A stretch of DNA of 64,000 nt from Lewinellaceae bacterium (GCA_016713985.1 JADJOD010000013.1:1-64000); one strand, 5' to 3'. Counted from the stretch's first letter, positions 39,325 to 49,568 are shown. Notes: generated by a model not told the origin, from the sequence alone. Program-made: numbers and translations.

Positions 39325-39714
39325 GTTTCTGACAGGATTTAATGTTTTTACGAAAAAATTGTGGGTAGAACGAAGGGTGCAAGCAGTCTGTTTGAATTGA
39401 TTAAACTCGGCATATACCGGGTTCTTGAATCGTGAAAAATTAGACTTTGCCCAAACGCTTTACAAAAAACGAATTTTTCTTCCAGCCGTTCGGAAATGCA
39501 GTGGTTTTATTTTGACTGAAAAAAGTCGAAAAGGATACGGGTCTTACCAACTTTTTAGTTGGTGGGGTAACCGGGCGGATTAGCGATTTCAAGAACAATT
39601 TAGACACCCGAATATTGTGCCACCGGTTGGCAGGTCCGTTGGAATTTGTACTTTTGCGGCGCAATACTTTTGATAAAATTTTGATTTTCAGTAATTTGTA
39701 AAATATTTAAAACG
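39325..39714. other. Divergent promoter region between caspase and DUF4920 genes
   Basis: 390 bp of AT-rich DNA. It contains the promoter at 39627-39656 for the plus-strand gene; nothing else recognised except a short CCAACTTTTTAGTTGG hairpin near 39547. Confidence 0.5.
39627..39656 (+). promoter_or_regulatory. Bacteroidota-type promoter of the DUF4920 gene
   Basis: TTGG (39627-39630) and TACTTTTG (39649-39656) spaced by 18 bp match the -33/-7 pattern of the phylum's primary sigma factor. The start codon is 58 bp downstream. Confidence 0.55.
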
Positions 39715-40194
39715 ATGTTAAAAAATCTGATTTTTGCCTTCTGCGCTTCGGTATTTTTCTTCGCCTGCGGTAATGCGCAAACCCAGCAACAGGGCGACAA
39801 CAAACATTTCGGCGCCACCATCACGGCCGACAATGCGATCAGCTACGACGACCTGATCCCGAAAATGGCCGGCACCGACTCGCTGGCCGTGAAAGTGACC
39901 GGGAAAGTCAAGGAAGTCTGCCAGAAAAAAGGCTGCTGGATGACCTTAGTTTCGGAACAACCCGGCAAACCCGACATGCGTGTGACTTTTAAAGACTACG
40001 CTTTTTTTATGCCGAAAGACCTTTCCGGCAAACGTGTGGTGGTAGACGGCTACGCCTACATCGACGTGACACCCGTGGAAGTACTGCGCCACTATGCCGA
40101 AGATGCCGGCAAATCGAAAGAAGAAATTGCAAAGATCACCGAACCCAAAAGGGAAGTAACTTACGAAGCCGCCGGCGTTTTGATCCTGAACTGA
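39715..40194 (+). CDS. DUF4920 lipoprotein
   Basis: 159 residues. The lipobox-like FFACGN follows a short hydrophobic segment. The DUF4920 core is visible: VKVTGKVKEVCQKKGCWMTL with a C-x-x-x-x-C pair, then MRVTFKDYAFFMPKDLSGK and a VVDGYAYIDVTPVEVLRHY strand. The conserved cysteines suggest metal or redox binding, but the function is unknown. Convergent with the cyclase gene, whose stop is adjacent. Confidence 0.88.
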   Translation: MLKNLIFAFCASVFFFACGNAQTQQQGDNKHFGATITADNAISYDDLIPKMAGTDSLAVKVTGKVKEVCQKKGCWMTLVSEQPGKPDMRVTFKDYAFFMPKDLSGKRVVVDGYAYIDVTPVEVLRHYAEDAGKSKEEIAKITEPKREVTYEAAGVLILN

Positions 40195-41814
40195 TCAATA
40201 CATTTTGACGGACGTCACGTAGTACATATCCATCATTCCCTTGTTTTTTGCGGCGATTTTGCCCCGGTGTTGCCATTCGAACTCGTATTTGGCAAGCAAA
40301 TGGGCGTCTTCGCTCACATTCACACGGCCCGGCTCGCAGGCTTCTTCCAATCGCGCGGCGATATTGACCGTATCGCCCCAGATATCGTAGGCAAATTTTT
40401 TGGCGCCCACGACGCCTGCGACCACGGGTCCGGTGTGAATACCCACCCGCGCCTCAAAAAACGGCAGCCCCTGGTTCATCCGTTCGGCTTTTACGTGCAA
40501 CAGGAAGTCCTGGATTTCCAGGGCCGCCTTCACCATGTCCGAGGGGCTGGCGTTCATATCGGACAAGCCGCTGGCGCAGAAATAGGCGTCGCCCACGGTT
40601 TTGATCTTTTCGATGCGGTATTTTTCAATGATGTGGTCAAAATTGGAAAAACAATAGTCGAGTTCTTCCACCAATCTTTCCGGGCTGAGGCGTTCGGCGA
40701 CGTTGGTGAATCCGATAAAGTCGGTGAACATCACCGTTGCCTGCTCGTATTTCCGTGCAGCCACTTTGTTGCGGGTTTTTAGTTCCTGTGCGATGGCGGG
40801 CGGCAGGATGTTGAGCAGGAGGTTGTCGCTGCGTTTTTGTTCTTCCTCGATCAGGATGTTTTTTTGCGAGAGTTGGTTGGCGGTGCGTTTTTTGGCGCGA
40901 AAACGGAAATAAAACAACAAGGCCAGCAGCAATACGAAGCCGGCCAGCAGGGCGAGGATGTTGCGCAGCGATTCGCTGATCTGCTGGGCGAGTTCGGCCT
41001 CGGCCAGCCGCCGTTTTTGCACCTGTATTTCGCGTTCCTGCTGGGCGCGCACGATGGAGTCGACCATCTGCTCTTCGGTGAGGTTTTTGAGCAGGATCAC
41101 CTTGGTGCGAATGAGCGAATCGGCGCGTTGTTTTTCCTGCGCGATCTGGCTGATGGTCGCTTCTTTCAGCGTCAGTTCCTGCTGAGTTTTTTCCTGGGTT
41201 TCCTTGATCTGGGATTGGTAGGTGTTTTCCAGCACCTGACTTTGGCCGGTGAGTTGGGCGATTTGTTCGCGCAAGTTGCGGTTGTCGGCTTCGGCGGCGG
41301 CGAGCTGGTTTTCTAAGCGTCGCACGGCATCGCCGCCGCTGCGCGCACCGCCACCGGAATCCTTGAGGTAATTGACCGTTTCGCGGCTCCATTTGAGCGC
41401 TTCCCGGTAGTCGTTTTGTTTGAGGGCGATGTCCTGGAGTTTTTCGGTGGAACTGAGCGCCACTTCACGCAGGCCGTAATTCCGGGCGGCGTTCCAGGCC
41501 CGCTGGTAACGGGTAGCTGCATCGCTGAATTTGCGGGCGCGGTACTGGCCTTCCGCACTCAGGAAGGTGGCGTCCGCTTCTTTACGTTTGTCGCCCAGTT
41601 CGGTGGCTAAGTCGCTGGCCTGCTGGGCATATTCGGATGCCTTGACTGGGTTGGAAGCCAGCAGTTTTTCGGCGATCTGGTACGAAAGCGTCATTTTTTC
41701 ACTTTTCGAACCCGAGCGCTTGAGGCGCGCTTCCAGTTCGCTGACTGCCTGGGCCCGGAGCAAACCACTGCCGAGCAAGGCAAAAATAAACACTAAGGCG
41801 GATTGATATTTCAT
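40195..41814 (-). CDS. Class III adenylate cyclase with TPR-like sensor region
   Basis: 539 residues from ATG 41814 (signal peptide ending LLRAQ). Residues ~30-170 contain TPR-like helices (KASEYAQQASDLATELGDK), then a coiled coil, a transmembrane helix (LRNILALLAGFVLLLALLFY) and the cyclase homology domain. Metal-binding aspartates are in FTDFIGFT and KTVGDAYF, the substrate lysine is in IEKIKT, and WGDTVNIAARLE carries the D, N and R. Lys and Asp at the specificity sites favour ATP over GTP. Periplasmic TPRs linked to a cytosolic cyclase suggest a membrane stress sensor making cAMP. The upstream start at 41904 is unlikely, since the signal peptide begins at 41814. Confidence 0.93.
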   Translation of the reverse strand: MKYQSALVFIFALLGSGLLRAQAVSELEARLKRSGSKSEKMTLSYQIAEKLLASNPVKASEYAQQASDLATELGDKRKEADATFLSAEGQYRARKFSDAATRYQRAWNAARNYGLREVALSSTEKLQDIALKQNDYREALKWSRETVNYLKDSGGGARSGGDAVRRLENQLAAAEADNRNLREQIAQLTGQSQVLENTYQSQIKETQEKTQQELTLKEATISQIAQEKQRADSLIRTKVILLKNLTEEQMVDSIVRAQQEREIQVQKRRLAEAELAQQISESLRNILALLAGFVLLLALLFYFRFRAKKRTANQLSQKNILIEEEQKRSDNLLLNILPPAIAQELKTRNKVAARKYEQATVMFTDFIGFTNVAERLSPERLVEELDYCFSNFDHIIEKYRIEKIKTVGDAYFCASGLSDMNASPSDMVKAALEIQDFLLHVKAERMNQGLPFFEARVGIHTGPVVAGVVGAKKFAYDIWGDTVNIAARLEEACEPGRVNVSEDAHLLAKYEFEWQHRGKIAAKNKGMMDMYYVTSVKMY

Positions 41815-42104
41815 AAAGTTGGATTCAGTAACCGGTCGCCTGGAGCGCGATACAAACGAGCATTTTTTCAATCTTGTTTTCCCGGGGGTGGTAATTCGTG
41901 ACAAAATAGAATATGTTTACCCGGATTCCGGGCGCCGGTAATTGTGTTTGATACCGGGCTAAATGTATAAGAATGCCGGCAAAACCGCTGAAACAGCCGC
42001 GCAAAATACAAAACTCAAAGATTTTCGTTTCCGCCGGGTGTAAATCGCCGGCGAAAGTCTCTTTTTTAAAAACCCCTACTTTTACCGCGCCAATCCGCCA
42101 CCAC
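41815..42104. other. Divergent intergenic region
   Basis: 290 bp between the cyclase and DUF1015 genes. A near-consensus -7 box TACTTTTA is at 42077-42084, 20 bp before ATG 42105. Nothing else seen. Confidence 0.4.
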
Positions 42105-43220
42105 ATGAGAATAGCACCATTTCAGGCAATGTACCCGAATTTTGATCGTATTGCCTCACCCGATCTGTTTTGTGAAGACGCCAAAAATTCATTCCGCGAA
42201 TTTCAGGCCAACGGCCTTTTTGAAAAATTCCCGGCGGCCGCATTGTATGTTTACCGGATTGAAACGGCGCACCGAAAACATACCGGGATCATCGCACTCG
42301 ACGACGTGGCGGACTTTTTTGACGGGAAAATAAAAAAACACGAAAAAACGATCGGCGAACGGGAGCAACAACAAATGCGGCTGTTTTTGGAGTGGAATGC
42401 CGTTTTAAAACCCGTGTTGCTCACTTACCCGCCCGTTAGCGCCATTCACCGCTGGCTCAATGATTTTGCAAAAACGCACCCGCCGGTGTACACCACACAT
42501 TTTGAAAAAGACGGGCAAACGCACCGGGTATGGGCGGTTACGGACCCAGCCGAGATACAACACGTACGGCGCCTTTTTGCCGCCGAAGTGCCCTGCGCCT
42601 ACATCGCCGACGGTCATCACCGCACCACAACCATCGCATTGCTCCACAAAAACCGGGAACACCGGCACCCCGACCTCGACCTCGATCACCTGTTTTGCGC
42701 TTTTTTTGCCGCCGACCAACTGGATATTCTCGATTACAACCGCGTGGTGGAAGCTTTAAAAGATATAAACGCCGCCGGATTTGCTGCGCGGCTCTCGTAT
42801 ATCTTCGACATCACAGCCCGCTCCGGGGGGCATAAACCCCGGAAAAAACACGAACTGGTGATGTACCTGGAGCAAAAATGGTACGACCTGCGCTGGAAAA
42901 AAAACATACTTGACCAATACCCCGCCGGCCAGGTATTGCTGGACGCTTCCCTGCTCAATGAACTCGTAATGAAGGACATAGCAGGTATTACGGACGTGCG
43001 GACGGATACCAGGATCATCTATGTGGAAGGCTCTCGGGGTGTGGAAGGTGTGCAAAAGGTGGCCGATATCGATAAAAGCCGGGTTGGTTTTTTACTCCAC
43101 CCTGTTTCATTTGAAGACCTCACCCACATCGCCGATGCCGGAGACAGTTTGCCGCCGAAAAGCACCTATTTTGAGCCGCGCATCAAAAGCGGGATGCTGG
43201 TGAAGATGTTGAAAGGTTGA
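42105..43220 (+). CDS. DUF1015 family protein
   Basis: 371 residues from ATG 42105 (MRIAPFQAMYPN). DUF1015 proteins are cytosolic and share IADGHHRTTTIALLH (the hallmark HHR motif), here at about residues 166-180, and an arginine- and aspartate-rich C-terminus. The biochemical function is unknown; some relatives lie beside serine or D-3-phosphoglycerate metabolism genes, which is not the case here. An upstream extension to 41973 (basic and low in family similarity) is unlikely. Confidence 0.88.
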   Translation: MRIAPFQAMYPNFDRIASPDLFCEDAKNSFREFQANGLFEKFPAAALYVYRIETAHRKHTGIIALDDVADFFDGKIKKHEKTIGEREQQQMRLFLEWNAVLKPVLLTYPPVSAIHRWLNDFAKTHPPVYTTHFEKDGQTHRVWAVTDPAEIQHVRRLFAAEVPCAYIADGHHRTTTIALLHKNREHRHPDLDLDHLFCAFFAADQLDILDYNRVVEALKDINAAGFAARLSYIFDITARSGGHKPRKKHELVMYLEQKWYDLRWKKNILDQYPAGQVLLDASLLNELVMKDIAGITDVRTDTRIIYVEGSRGVEGVQKVADIDKSRVGFLLHPVSFEDLTHIADAGDSLPPKSTYFEPRIKSGMLVKMLKG

Positions 43221-43222
43221 GA

Positions 43223-44287
43223 TTATCCCTTATTCGCCAACTGCCCGCAGGCCGCATCAATATCCTTGCCCCGGCTCCGCCGCACCGTCACCGTTACACC
43301 TTCCCGGGCTAAGCAGGCTGCAAATGCATTCAACCGGTTTTCGTCGGATTTTTCAAAAACGACGCCTTCGATCGGGTTGTATTCGATGATGTTCACCCGC
43401 ACGGGGAATTGGCGGCGGCAGAGTTGTACAAGTCTGGCGGCGTCTTCGAGACTGTCGTTGAAACGTTCGAACGCGATGTATTCGTAGGAGATGCGGTTTT
43501 TGGTTTTTTTGTAAAAATATTCGAGGGCTTCCATCAGGGCAGCGAGGTTATTGCTTTCGTTGATGGGCATGATCTCGTTGCGCTTGCGGTCGTCGGCAGC
43601 GTGCAGGCTGAGGGCCAGGTTGCTGCGGAAGCCGTCGTCGGCCAGTTTGCGGATCATTTTGGCGATGCCCGCCGTGCTCACCGTGATGCGCCGGGCGGCC
43701 ATACCCAGGCCTTGCGGCGGCGGGGCCGTCAGCCGGGCGATACTTTCCATCGTATTGGCATAGGTCAGCAGCGGCTCGCCCATACCCATGTACACCACAT
43801 TCGTGAGCGGGCGCCCGAACGCTTCGATACTTTGGGCATTGACACCGGTTACCTGGTCGAAGATTTCGGCGGATTCGAGGTTGCGTTTCCGCCCCATCCG
43901 CCCGGTGGCGCAGAAGGCGCAGGTGAGGCTGCACCCGACCTGGGTGCTCACGCAGACGGTGTAACGTTCGTCTTCCCGAACAGGGATCAGCACACTTTCG
44001 ATGCGGTGGCCGTCGTGGGTGATCCAGCGGGTTTTGACGGTGCCGTCGGCGCTGTGCTGCACTTTATCTTCAAACAGCGCAAATAAAGTGAATTGTTCTT
44101 TGAGGCGGGCGCGCAGTTCTTTCGACAGGTTGGTCATGTCGTCAAAATCCTTCACCATTTTCACCCAGAGCCATTCGTACAATTGCCGGGCGCGGAAACG
44201 CGGCTCTCCCCAGTCTGCCAGCGCCGTTTCCATTTCCGGCAGGGAAAGTGCCCTGATATCGCGTTTTTCAGTCGCCACGATGCTCAT
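43223..44287 (-). CDS. rlmN: Dual-specificity 23S rRNA / tRNA adenine-C2 methyltransferase RlmN
   Basis: Radical-SAM enzyme that methylates A2503 of 23S rRNA and A37 of some tRNAs. The 354-residue protein has the Fe-S cluster motif CSLTCAFCATG, the glycine-rich VVYMGMGEPLL, and the C-terminal resolving cysteine in DIDAACGQL near residue 349. The N-terminal domain (LSLPEMETALADWGEPRFRA) binds RNA. The frame is intact. Its end is 2 bp past the stop of the convergent DUF1015 gene. Confidence 0.96.
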   Translation of the reverse strand: MSIVATEKRDIRALSLPEMETALADWGEPRFRARQLYEWLWVKMVKDFDDMTNLSKELRARLKEQFTLFALFEDKVQHSADGTVKTRWITHDGHRIESVLIPVREDERYTVCVSTQVGCSLTCAFCATGRMGRKRNLESAEIFDQVTGVNAQSIEAFGRPLTNVVYMGMGEPLLTYANTMESIARLTAPPPQGLGMAARRITVSTAGIAKMIRKLADDGFRSNLALSLHAADDRKRNEIMPINESNNLAALMEALEYFYKKTKNRISYEYIAFERFNDSLEDAARLVQLCRRQFPVRVNIIEYNPIEGVVFEKSDENRLNAFAACLAREGVTVTVRRSRGKDIDAACGQLANKG

Positions 44288-44443
44288 AACAAGACATTAA
44301 GTAAGTGGACAAAATATACGACTCCTTTTTTTCGGAACATTCCTGCTACTTCTTAAAAAATGATCTGAAACAAAAAAAGCGAGGAATCACGCCGGGAGCA
44401 TGACACTTCGCTTTCAAATTTTATTGATTTTAATGCGGAGTTT

Positions 44444-45094
44444 TTACCACTCTACATCGTCGTCGTCGTCTTTTTTAGCCGGCGATTTTTTCTCCTTGGC
44501 CTCGTCGTCGTCGCCGGATTTTTCTTCACTCGGATCTTCTTCAACGCGGGTTTCCCGATCCTCGTCTTCTTCAAAGTCGCGGTTCTGGGCTTCCCATTCG
44601 GCCTGGCGGCGATCGAACTCTTCATAGTCGAAGTCCGGCATCAGGTCGGTTTTTACGTGATTGACAACCTCATTCAGAGAAGCGACAAAACGGTTAAAAT
44701 CTTCTTTGTAGAGGAAAATTTTGTGTCGTTTGTAGCCGTAACCATCTTCCCGGCGGGTACTTTCGGTGATGGTGATGAAGTAATCGTTGCCCCTTGTTTT
44801 CTTTACGTCGAGGAAATACGTACGGCGTTTGCCGGCGCGTACACGTTTGGAAAACACACTTTCTTCCGGTTCGCGGTCGCCGCGGTCACGGTCGCGAAAA
44901 TCGCCGCCGCCGCCACGGTTAAAACCCCGGTCGCCGCCGCCGCCGCGGTTAAAACCCCGGTCGCCGCCGCGATCACGGTCGCGAAAATCGCCGCCACGGT
45001 CACGGTCGTTGCCGCGGTCGCGGTTGTCGCCGCCACGGCTGTCTCTGTCCCGAAAATCCCGATTGTCTCTCCGTTTAAAATGCCCGTATTCCAC
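44444..45094 (-). CDS. DUF3276 / PUR-alpha-like nucleic-acid-binding protein with RGG/RD-rich tail
   Basis: 216 residues. The central domain (ESVFSKRVRAGKRRTYFLDV with KKTRGNDYFITITESTR and FLYKEDFNRFVASL) is the DUF3276 fold related to eukaryotic Pur-alpha, which binds single-stranded nucleic acid. It is preceded by about 75 residues of near-perfect RD, GD and FNRGGGG repeats and followed by a highly acidic C-terminus ending DDDDDVEW. Long intrinsically disordered flanks of opposite charge are unusual; most family members are about 100-140 residues. No operon partner. Confidence 0.85.
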   Translation of the reverse strand: MEYGHFKRRDNRDFRDRDSRGGDNRDRGNDRDRGGDFRDRDRGGDRGFNRGGGGDRGFNRGGGGDFRDRDRGDREPEESVFSKRVRAGKRRTYFLDVKKTRGNDYFITITESTRREDGYGYKRHKIFLYKEDFNRFVASLNEVVNHVKTDLMPDFDYEEFDRRQAEWEAQNRDFEEDEDRETRVEEDPSEEKSGDDDEAKEKKSPAKKDDDDDVEW

Positions 45095-45211
45095 CTGTCA
45101 GAATTAATTTAGTGAAAGTTTTGGTGAACAATTACGAGCAAAGGTAGATTTTCCGTTGAAACATCCGCTACGTTTTGTAATAAATAATCCATGCCGTTTA
45201 AAGCCGTTCAC

Positions 45212-46908
45212 TCAGCGGTTGAACCGCACCTTTCCTCCAACGATGGTTTTTAATACCTGTGCCTGCAACATCTCTTCCGGGGCACAACGCAGCAGGTCTT
45301 TCGAAAGCACCACCACGTCGGCCAGTTTTCCGGGCGTCAGCGAACCTTTGTCCTGTTCTTCAAAAGCCGCGTAGGCGTTCCAGAGGGTATAGGAAAGCAG
45401 GGCTTCTTCCCGGGTCATTTTTGCTCCGGGAAAAACGTCAGCCCCGTATCGGAGCGTTTGCGGGTCACGGCGGCGTAGAGGCAGGGCAGCGGCGCCACGT
45501 CTTCTACCGGCGCATCGGTTCCGTTGGCGAGCCTGGCGCCGCTGTCGAGCAGACTGCGCCAGGCGTAGGCTCCTGTACGTGCACGTTGTTCGCCAAGCCT
45601 TTTGACGACGAAAGGGGCGTCGCTGGTGCAATGGATGGCCTGCATGGAAGCGATAACGCCCAGTTGGCGAAAACGTGGAATATCCTGCGGGTCAATATGT
45701 TGTGCGTGTTCCACCCGCCACCGCAGACCGGATTCGGCCTGGAGTGTGGTTTCAAACACACCCAGCACTTCGCGGTTGGCGCGGTCGCCGATGGCGTGTA
45801 CACAATATTGAAGTCCGTACTGTTTGCAGGCGGCGGCTAAAGCGCCGATATCCGCCACAGGGTTGGTATTCTGGCCATAGGAATCGGGTTTGTCGGTATA
45901 AGGAGCGAGCAACCACGCGCCGTAGGAACCGAGCGCGCCGTCGAAATACGCTTTTACCGCCCGGACGGTGAAAAACCCGTCGGCGAGACCGATTTTCGGG
46001 AACTCCGCCAGTTTGGGCAAATCCGCGGCTTTCGGCTGTGAAATCATGGCCCAGAGGCGGAGCCCGAGGCGCCCCGATTCGGCGAGGCGGCGGTATTGTT
46101 CGATTTCCCAAAAGTCGCTGCCCGCGTCCTGAAACGACGTAATTCCTTTTGCTAAGCATTCCTGAACGGCCAGTTCGACGGATTGGGCGAAATTCTCCCT
46201 GCGTTCCGCTTCAGATTGGCGGTTTTTCCACTCCGAAAACGGCCGTTCGATCAAATCCATCGCATTTTCTTCAAAAACACCCGTCAAATTGCCGCTTGCG
46301 TCGCGCACGATGCGCCCGCCCACGGGGTCGGAGGTTTCGCGGGAAATGCCGGCCAACGCTATCGCCCGCGCGTTGGCGATCAGGCCGTGGCCACTGGCGT
46401 GGTACAACACGACGGGGTTTTCCGGCGACGCCGCGCTGAGCAGATCGTGGTAAGGATAGCCGTTCACCGTAGCGCCGGCGGAACTCGTCCACTTTTCCTG
46501 GTGCCAGCCCCGGCCTTCGATCCAGTCGCCCGGATTGGCCGTTTTGGCCTTTTCTGCCACCAGGCCCGTGATCTCTTGCCAGCTCCGGGTGTTCATCAGG
46601 TTCAGATTTTGCAAGCTGCGGCCCAGGCTGGAAAAATGCCCGTGCCCTTCGATAAAACCGGGCATGGCAAATGCACCTTGTAAATCAATCATTTCGGTTT
46701 TATCCCCGGCTAATTTCCGGATCTCTTCATCGGCGCCCACGGCAAGGATATGCGCCCCGTCCATGGCAATGGCGGAAGCCTTGGGGAGGAGCGAGTCTGC
46801 GGTAAAAATATTGCCGTTAAACAGGATCAGGGTGGCGGGGCCGGCCGGTTTTTGCGAACAAGCGGCAAAAAGCAACAGGGCGAGCAGGGAAAGGTTGAAA
46901 TTTTTCAT
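45212..46908 (-). CDS. Exported amidohydrolase (YtcJ-like), one frameshift
   Basis: Starts at ATG 46908 (MKNFNLSLLALLLFAACSQ), with lipobox LFAACS: a lipoprotein of the amidohydrolase family 3 type. Metal ligands are visible in GFIEGHGHFSSLG and later VEHAQHID; the family block ANGTDAPVEDVAPL is also present. Near 45425 the frame breaks: one G missing in TCCCGGAGC would give FPGAKMTREEALLSYTLW, which continues correctly to KLADVVVLSKDLL and a stop at 45212. The total length, about 565 residues, is normal. Substrate unknown. An upstream extension to 47118 would overlap the divergent gene and is rejected. Confidence 0.9.
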
Positions 46909-47074
46909 CGGCGGATCAATAAGCTTTGGTTTGCGGGCAAATGTCCGAATACACCGGGGTCCGTTTTGAAAAAAGCCCGTAAATTTCGCCCCAGCAATTA
47001 CCGGGTGCACCCCCGGAACACACTCGCCGGATGATTTCAAAGCCGTCCGGCGTGTAAAACAGAAACTACATATC
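46909..47074. other. Short divergent promoter region
   Basis: Between the amidohydrolase and the C1 peptidase. No exact TAnnTTTG box was found. Confidence 0.3.
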
Positions 47075-48373
47075 ATGCAAAAACTTGCCCTTTCCCTCCT
47101 GTTTTTCGCTTTTACCACAGCGATTTTCGCCCAAAAACAGGAACCCTACGAATTTAAAGAAGTCAAACGGCTTGCGGCAACACCCGTCAAAAGCCAGGAC
47201 CAAACCGGCACCTGCTGGGCATTCAGCAGCGCTTCTTTTCTCGAAAGTGAAGCATTACGCCTCGGGAAAAGTGAGGCCAATCTTTCGGAAATGTACGTCG
47301 TGCGGCATATTTACCGCCAGAAATGTGAAAATTATGTGCGCCGCCAGGGCACGGCACAATTCGGAGAAGGCGGGTTGGCCCACGATCTGCTGAATGCGGT
47401 AAATACGTTCGGTATCCTGCCCGAAAGTGTTTACCCGGGCCGGAAAGACCTTACCGCGCCGCTCAACCACAGCCAGCTGGAAAAAGAATTGAAAAGTATG
47501 TGTGAGGAATTTGTCCGGCAGGGCAAAGAGGGGAAACTCAGTCCGGACTGGCTGTCAAAAGTGGACGGGGTGCTGGATGCCGAGTTTGGCGCCGTGCCGC
47601 CCACATTTACCCTTGACGGAACGGTTTTCACCCCGCATTCCTACCGCGATTATCTCGGCATCAAACCCGACGATTATCTGACGGTCACTTCGTTCACCCA
47701 CCACCCTTTTTATTCAACTTTTATCCTGGAAGTGCCGGATAACTGGGCAAATGGCGTGTTTTACAACCTGCCCATCAACGAATTCATGCGTTGCCTCCAC
47801 TATTCACTCGAACAGGGTTACACCGTGGAATGGGACGCCGACGTGAGTAATATGGGTTTTTCGGCAGGCAACGGCCTCGCCATCGTACCCGAAAAGGACT
47901 GGAAGGAACGAAGCGCCGCCGAACGACAGAGCGCGTTTAAAATCTGGGAAGCCGAAAAAAACGTGACCCAGGAATACCGCCAGCAACTCTTTGACAGTCA
48001 GGTCACTACCGACGATCACCTGATGCATATCGTGGGCATGCTCGACGAGTCGCACAGCGGCACGTATTATGTCGTTAAAAACTCCTGGGGGCAGATATCC
48101 GACCTGAAAGGTTTTGTAAACGTGTCGGATAATTACATGCGGCTGAACACCATTTCTTTTACCCTGCATAAAAACGCGCTTCCGGCCGATGTGCTTCGCC
48201 GTTTCGGCGTAGCAGCGCCGGCAGTTGAAGGCCCGACCATGCGTTCGGGCGCCACACAAAGCACCAAAACGATGCCGCGTCAGAAAGCAGGCAGCAGCGT
48301 CACCCCGGAAAAACTGCGCCCGAGTGTCAACAAAGTACAACCCACCACACCGGCAACACCGTCGGGAAATTAG
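47075..48373 (+). CDS. Exported papain-like (C1B, bleomycin-hydrolase-type) cysteine peptidase
   Basis: 432 residues, signal peptide ending IFAQ. The catalytic cysteine is in QDQTGTCWAFSSASF, the histidine in DDHLMHIVGM, and the asparagine in VVKNSWG, so the C-H-N triad is complete. Bleomycin hydrolase-like C1 peptidases are usually intracellular aminopeptidases; here the signal peptide directs the protein to the periplasm or beyond. The C-terminal 60 residues (QSTKTMPRQKAGSSVTPEKL) are disordered and unique. The gene is divergent from the amidohydrolase and precedes gcvT by 66 bp. Confidence 0.9.
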   Translation: MQKLALSLLFFAFTTAIFAQKQEPYEFKEVKRLAATPVKSQDQTGTCWAFSSASFLESEALRLGKSEANLSEMYVVRHIYRQKCENYVRRQGTAQFGEGGLAHDLLNAVNTFGILPESVYPGRKDLTAPLNHSQLEKELKSMCEEFVRQGKEGKLSPDWLSKVDGVLDAEFGAVPPTFTLDGTVFTPHSYRDYLGIKPDDYLTVTSFTHHPFYSTFILEVPDNWANGVFYNLPINEFMRCLHYSLEQGYTVEWDADVSNMGFSAGNGLAIVPEKDWKERSAAERQSAFKIWEAEKNVTQEYRQQLFDSQVTTDDHLMHIVGMLDESHSGTYYVVKNSWGQISDLKGFVNVSDNYMRLNTISFTLHKNALPADVLRRFGVAAPAVEGPTMRSGATQSTKTMPRQKAGSSVTPEKLRPSVNKVQPTTPATPSGN

Positions 48374-48439
48374 ACCAACCCTGTTCACCCTATTCGGATC
48401 ACGTTCAACCATACCGGCAGAAACATTACAGCACCACAC

Positions 48440-49564
48440 ATGAAAAACACACCGCTTACCGAAAAACACATCGCGCTCGGCGCCAAAATGGCCGAATTTG
48501 CGGGTTATAACATGCCCATCTCGTATTCCGGAATCACTGACGAACACCAGAACATCCGCACGGGAGTCGGGGTTTTTGACGTGAGCCACATGGGTGAATT
48601 TATCGTGCGCGGCAAAGACGCCACAACATTTCTCCAAAGTGCCACCTCCAACGACGTGAGCAAACTCAGCCCAGGCGAAGTTCAGTATTCCTGCATGCCC
48701 AATAAAAAAGGCGGCATTGTGGACGATCTGCTGGTTTATCGCCTCGACGATGTGCCCGAAATGATCACTGCCGGCGAAGCATCCTATATGCTCGTGGTCA
48801 ACGCCAGCAATGAAATCAAAGACTGGCGCTGGCTCAAACGCTTAGCGCGTGGTTTTGACGTAAAACTGCAAAACATATCGGCCAAAACGGGCCTTATCGC
48901 CGTTCAGGGCCCCAAAACCGCAGAAGCCCTGCAAAAATTGACGGACATCGACCTGAAGGGGATCAAGTACTACAATTTCAAACGGGGGCGTTTTGCCGGC
49001 TGCAACAATGTGATCGTATCGGCAACGGGTTATACCGGTTCGGGTGGTTTTGAAATTTACGCCAAAAACAAGGATTTGGTCAAAATCTGGGACAAAGTTT
49101 TCAAAACCGGCGAAAAATGGGGCATCAAACCCGCCGGCCTTGGCGCGCGCGACACCCTGCGCTTAGAAATGGGCTACTGCCTCTACGGCAACGACATTGA
49201 CGACAAAACCAGTCCGCTCGAAGCCGGCCTGGGCTGGATCACCAAACTCAACAAAGTGGAAGATTTCCCATCCAAGGAAAAACTGAAAAAACAAAAAGCG
49301 GAGGGTGTGAAGCGCAAATTGGTCGGCTTCGTGCTCGACGAACGCCGCGTGCCGCGTCATGGTTACGAGATCGAAAGCCGGCGCGGCGCGAAAATCGGCG
49401 TCGTGACCTCGGGCACTCATTCGCCTTCACTCGACAAACCCATCGGCACGGGTTACGTAAAGGCAAAATTTGCAGAACCGGGCACCAAGATCATGATCGT
49501 GGCTGGAGGCAAAAAGTTGGAGGCGGTCGTGACAAAAATCCCGTTTTTGACGCCGGGAGTGTAG
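48440..49564 (+). CDS. gcvT: Glycine cleavage system T protein (aminomethyltransferase)
   Basis: Transfers the methylene group from aminomethylated H protein to tetrahydrofolate, releasing ammonia. The 374-residue protein has FAGYNMPISYSGITDEHQ, GVFDVSHMGEF, VQGPKTAEALQK and DTLRLEMGYCLYGNDID, all typical of GcvT, with the catalytic aspartate in the N-terminal VFDVSHMGE segment. Other gcv genes are not in the window. Followed by a strong hairpin terminator. Confidence 0.95.
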   Translation: MKNTPLTEKHIALGAKMAEFAGYNMPISYSGITDEHQNIRTGVGVFDVSHMGEFIVRGKDATTFLQSATSNDVSKLSPGEVQYSCMPNKKGGIVDDLLVYRLDDVPEMITAGEASYMLVVNASNEIKDWRWLKRLARGFDVKLQNISAKTGLIAVQGPKTAEALQKLTDIDLKGIKYYNFKRGRFAGCNNVIVSATGYTGSGGFEIYAKNKDLVKIWDKVFKTGEKWGIKPAGLGARDTLRLEMGYCLYGNDIDDKTSPLEAGLGWITKLNKVEDFPSKEKLKKQKAEGVKRKLVGFVLDERRVPRHGYEIESRRGAKIGVVTSGTHSPSLDKPIGTGYVKAKFAEPGTKIMIVAGGKKLEAVVTKIPFLTPGV

Positions 49565-49568
49565 TCTT

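Noticed and set aside
37531..39342. 603-codon plus-strand ORF opposite the MORN-caspase
   Set aside because: The minus strand has MORN repeats and an intact caspase dyad; the antisense product is valine/phenylalanine-rich without domains.
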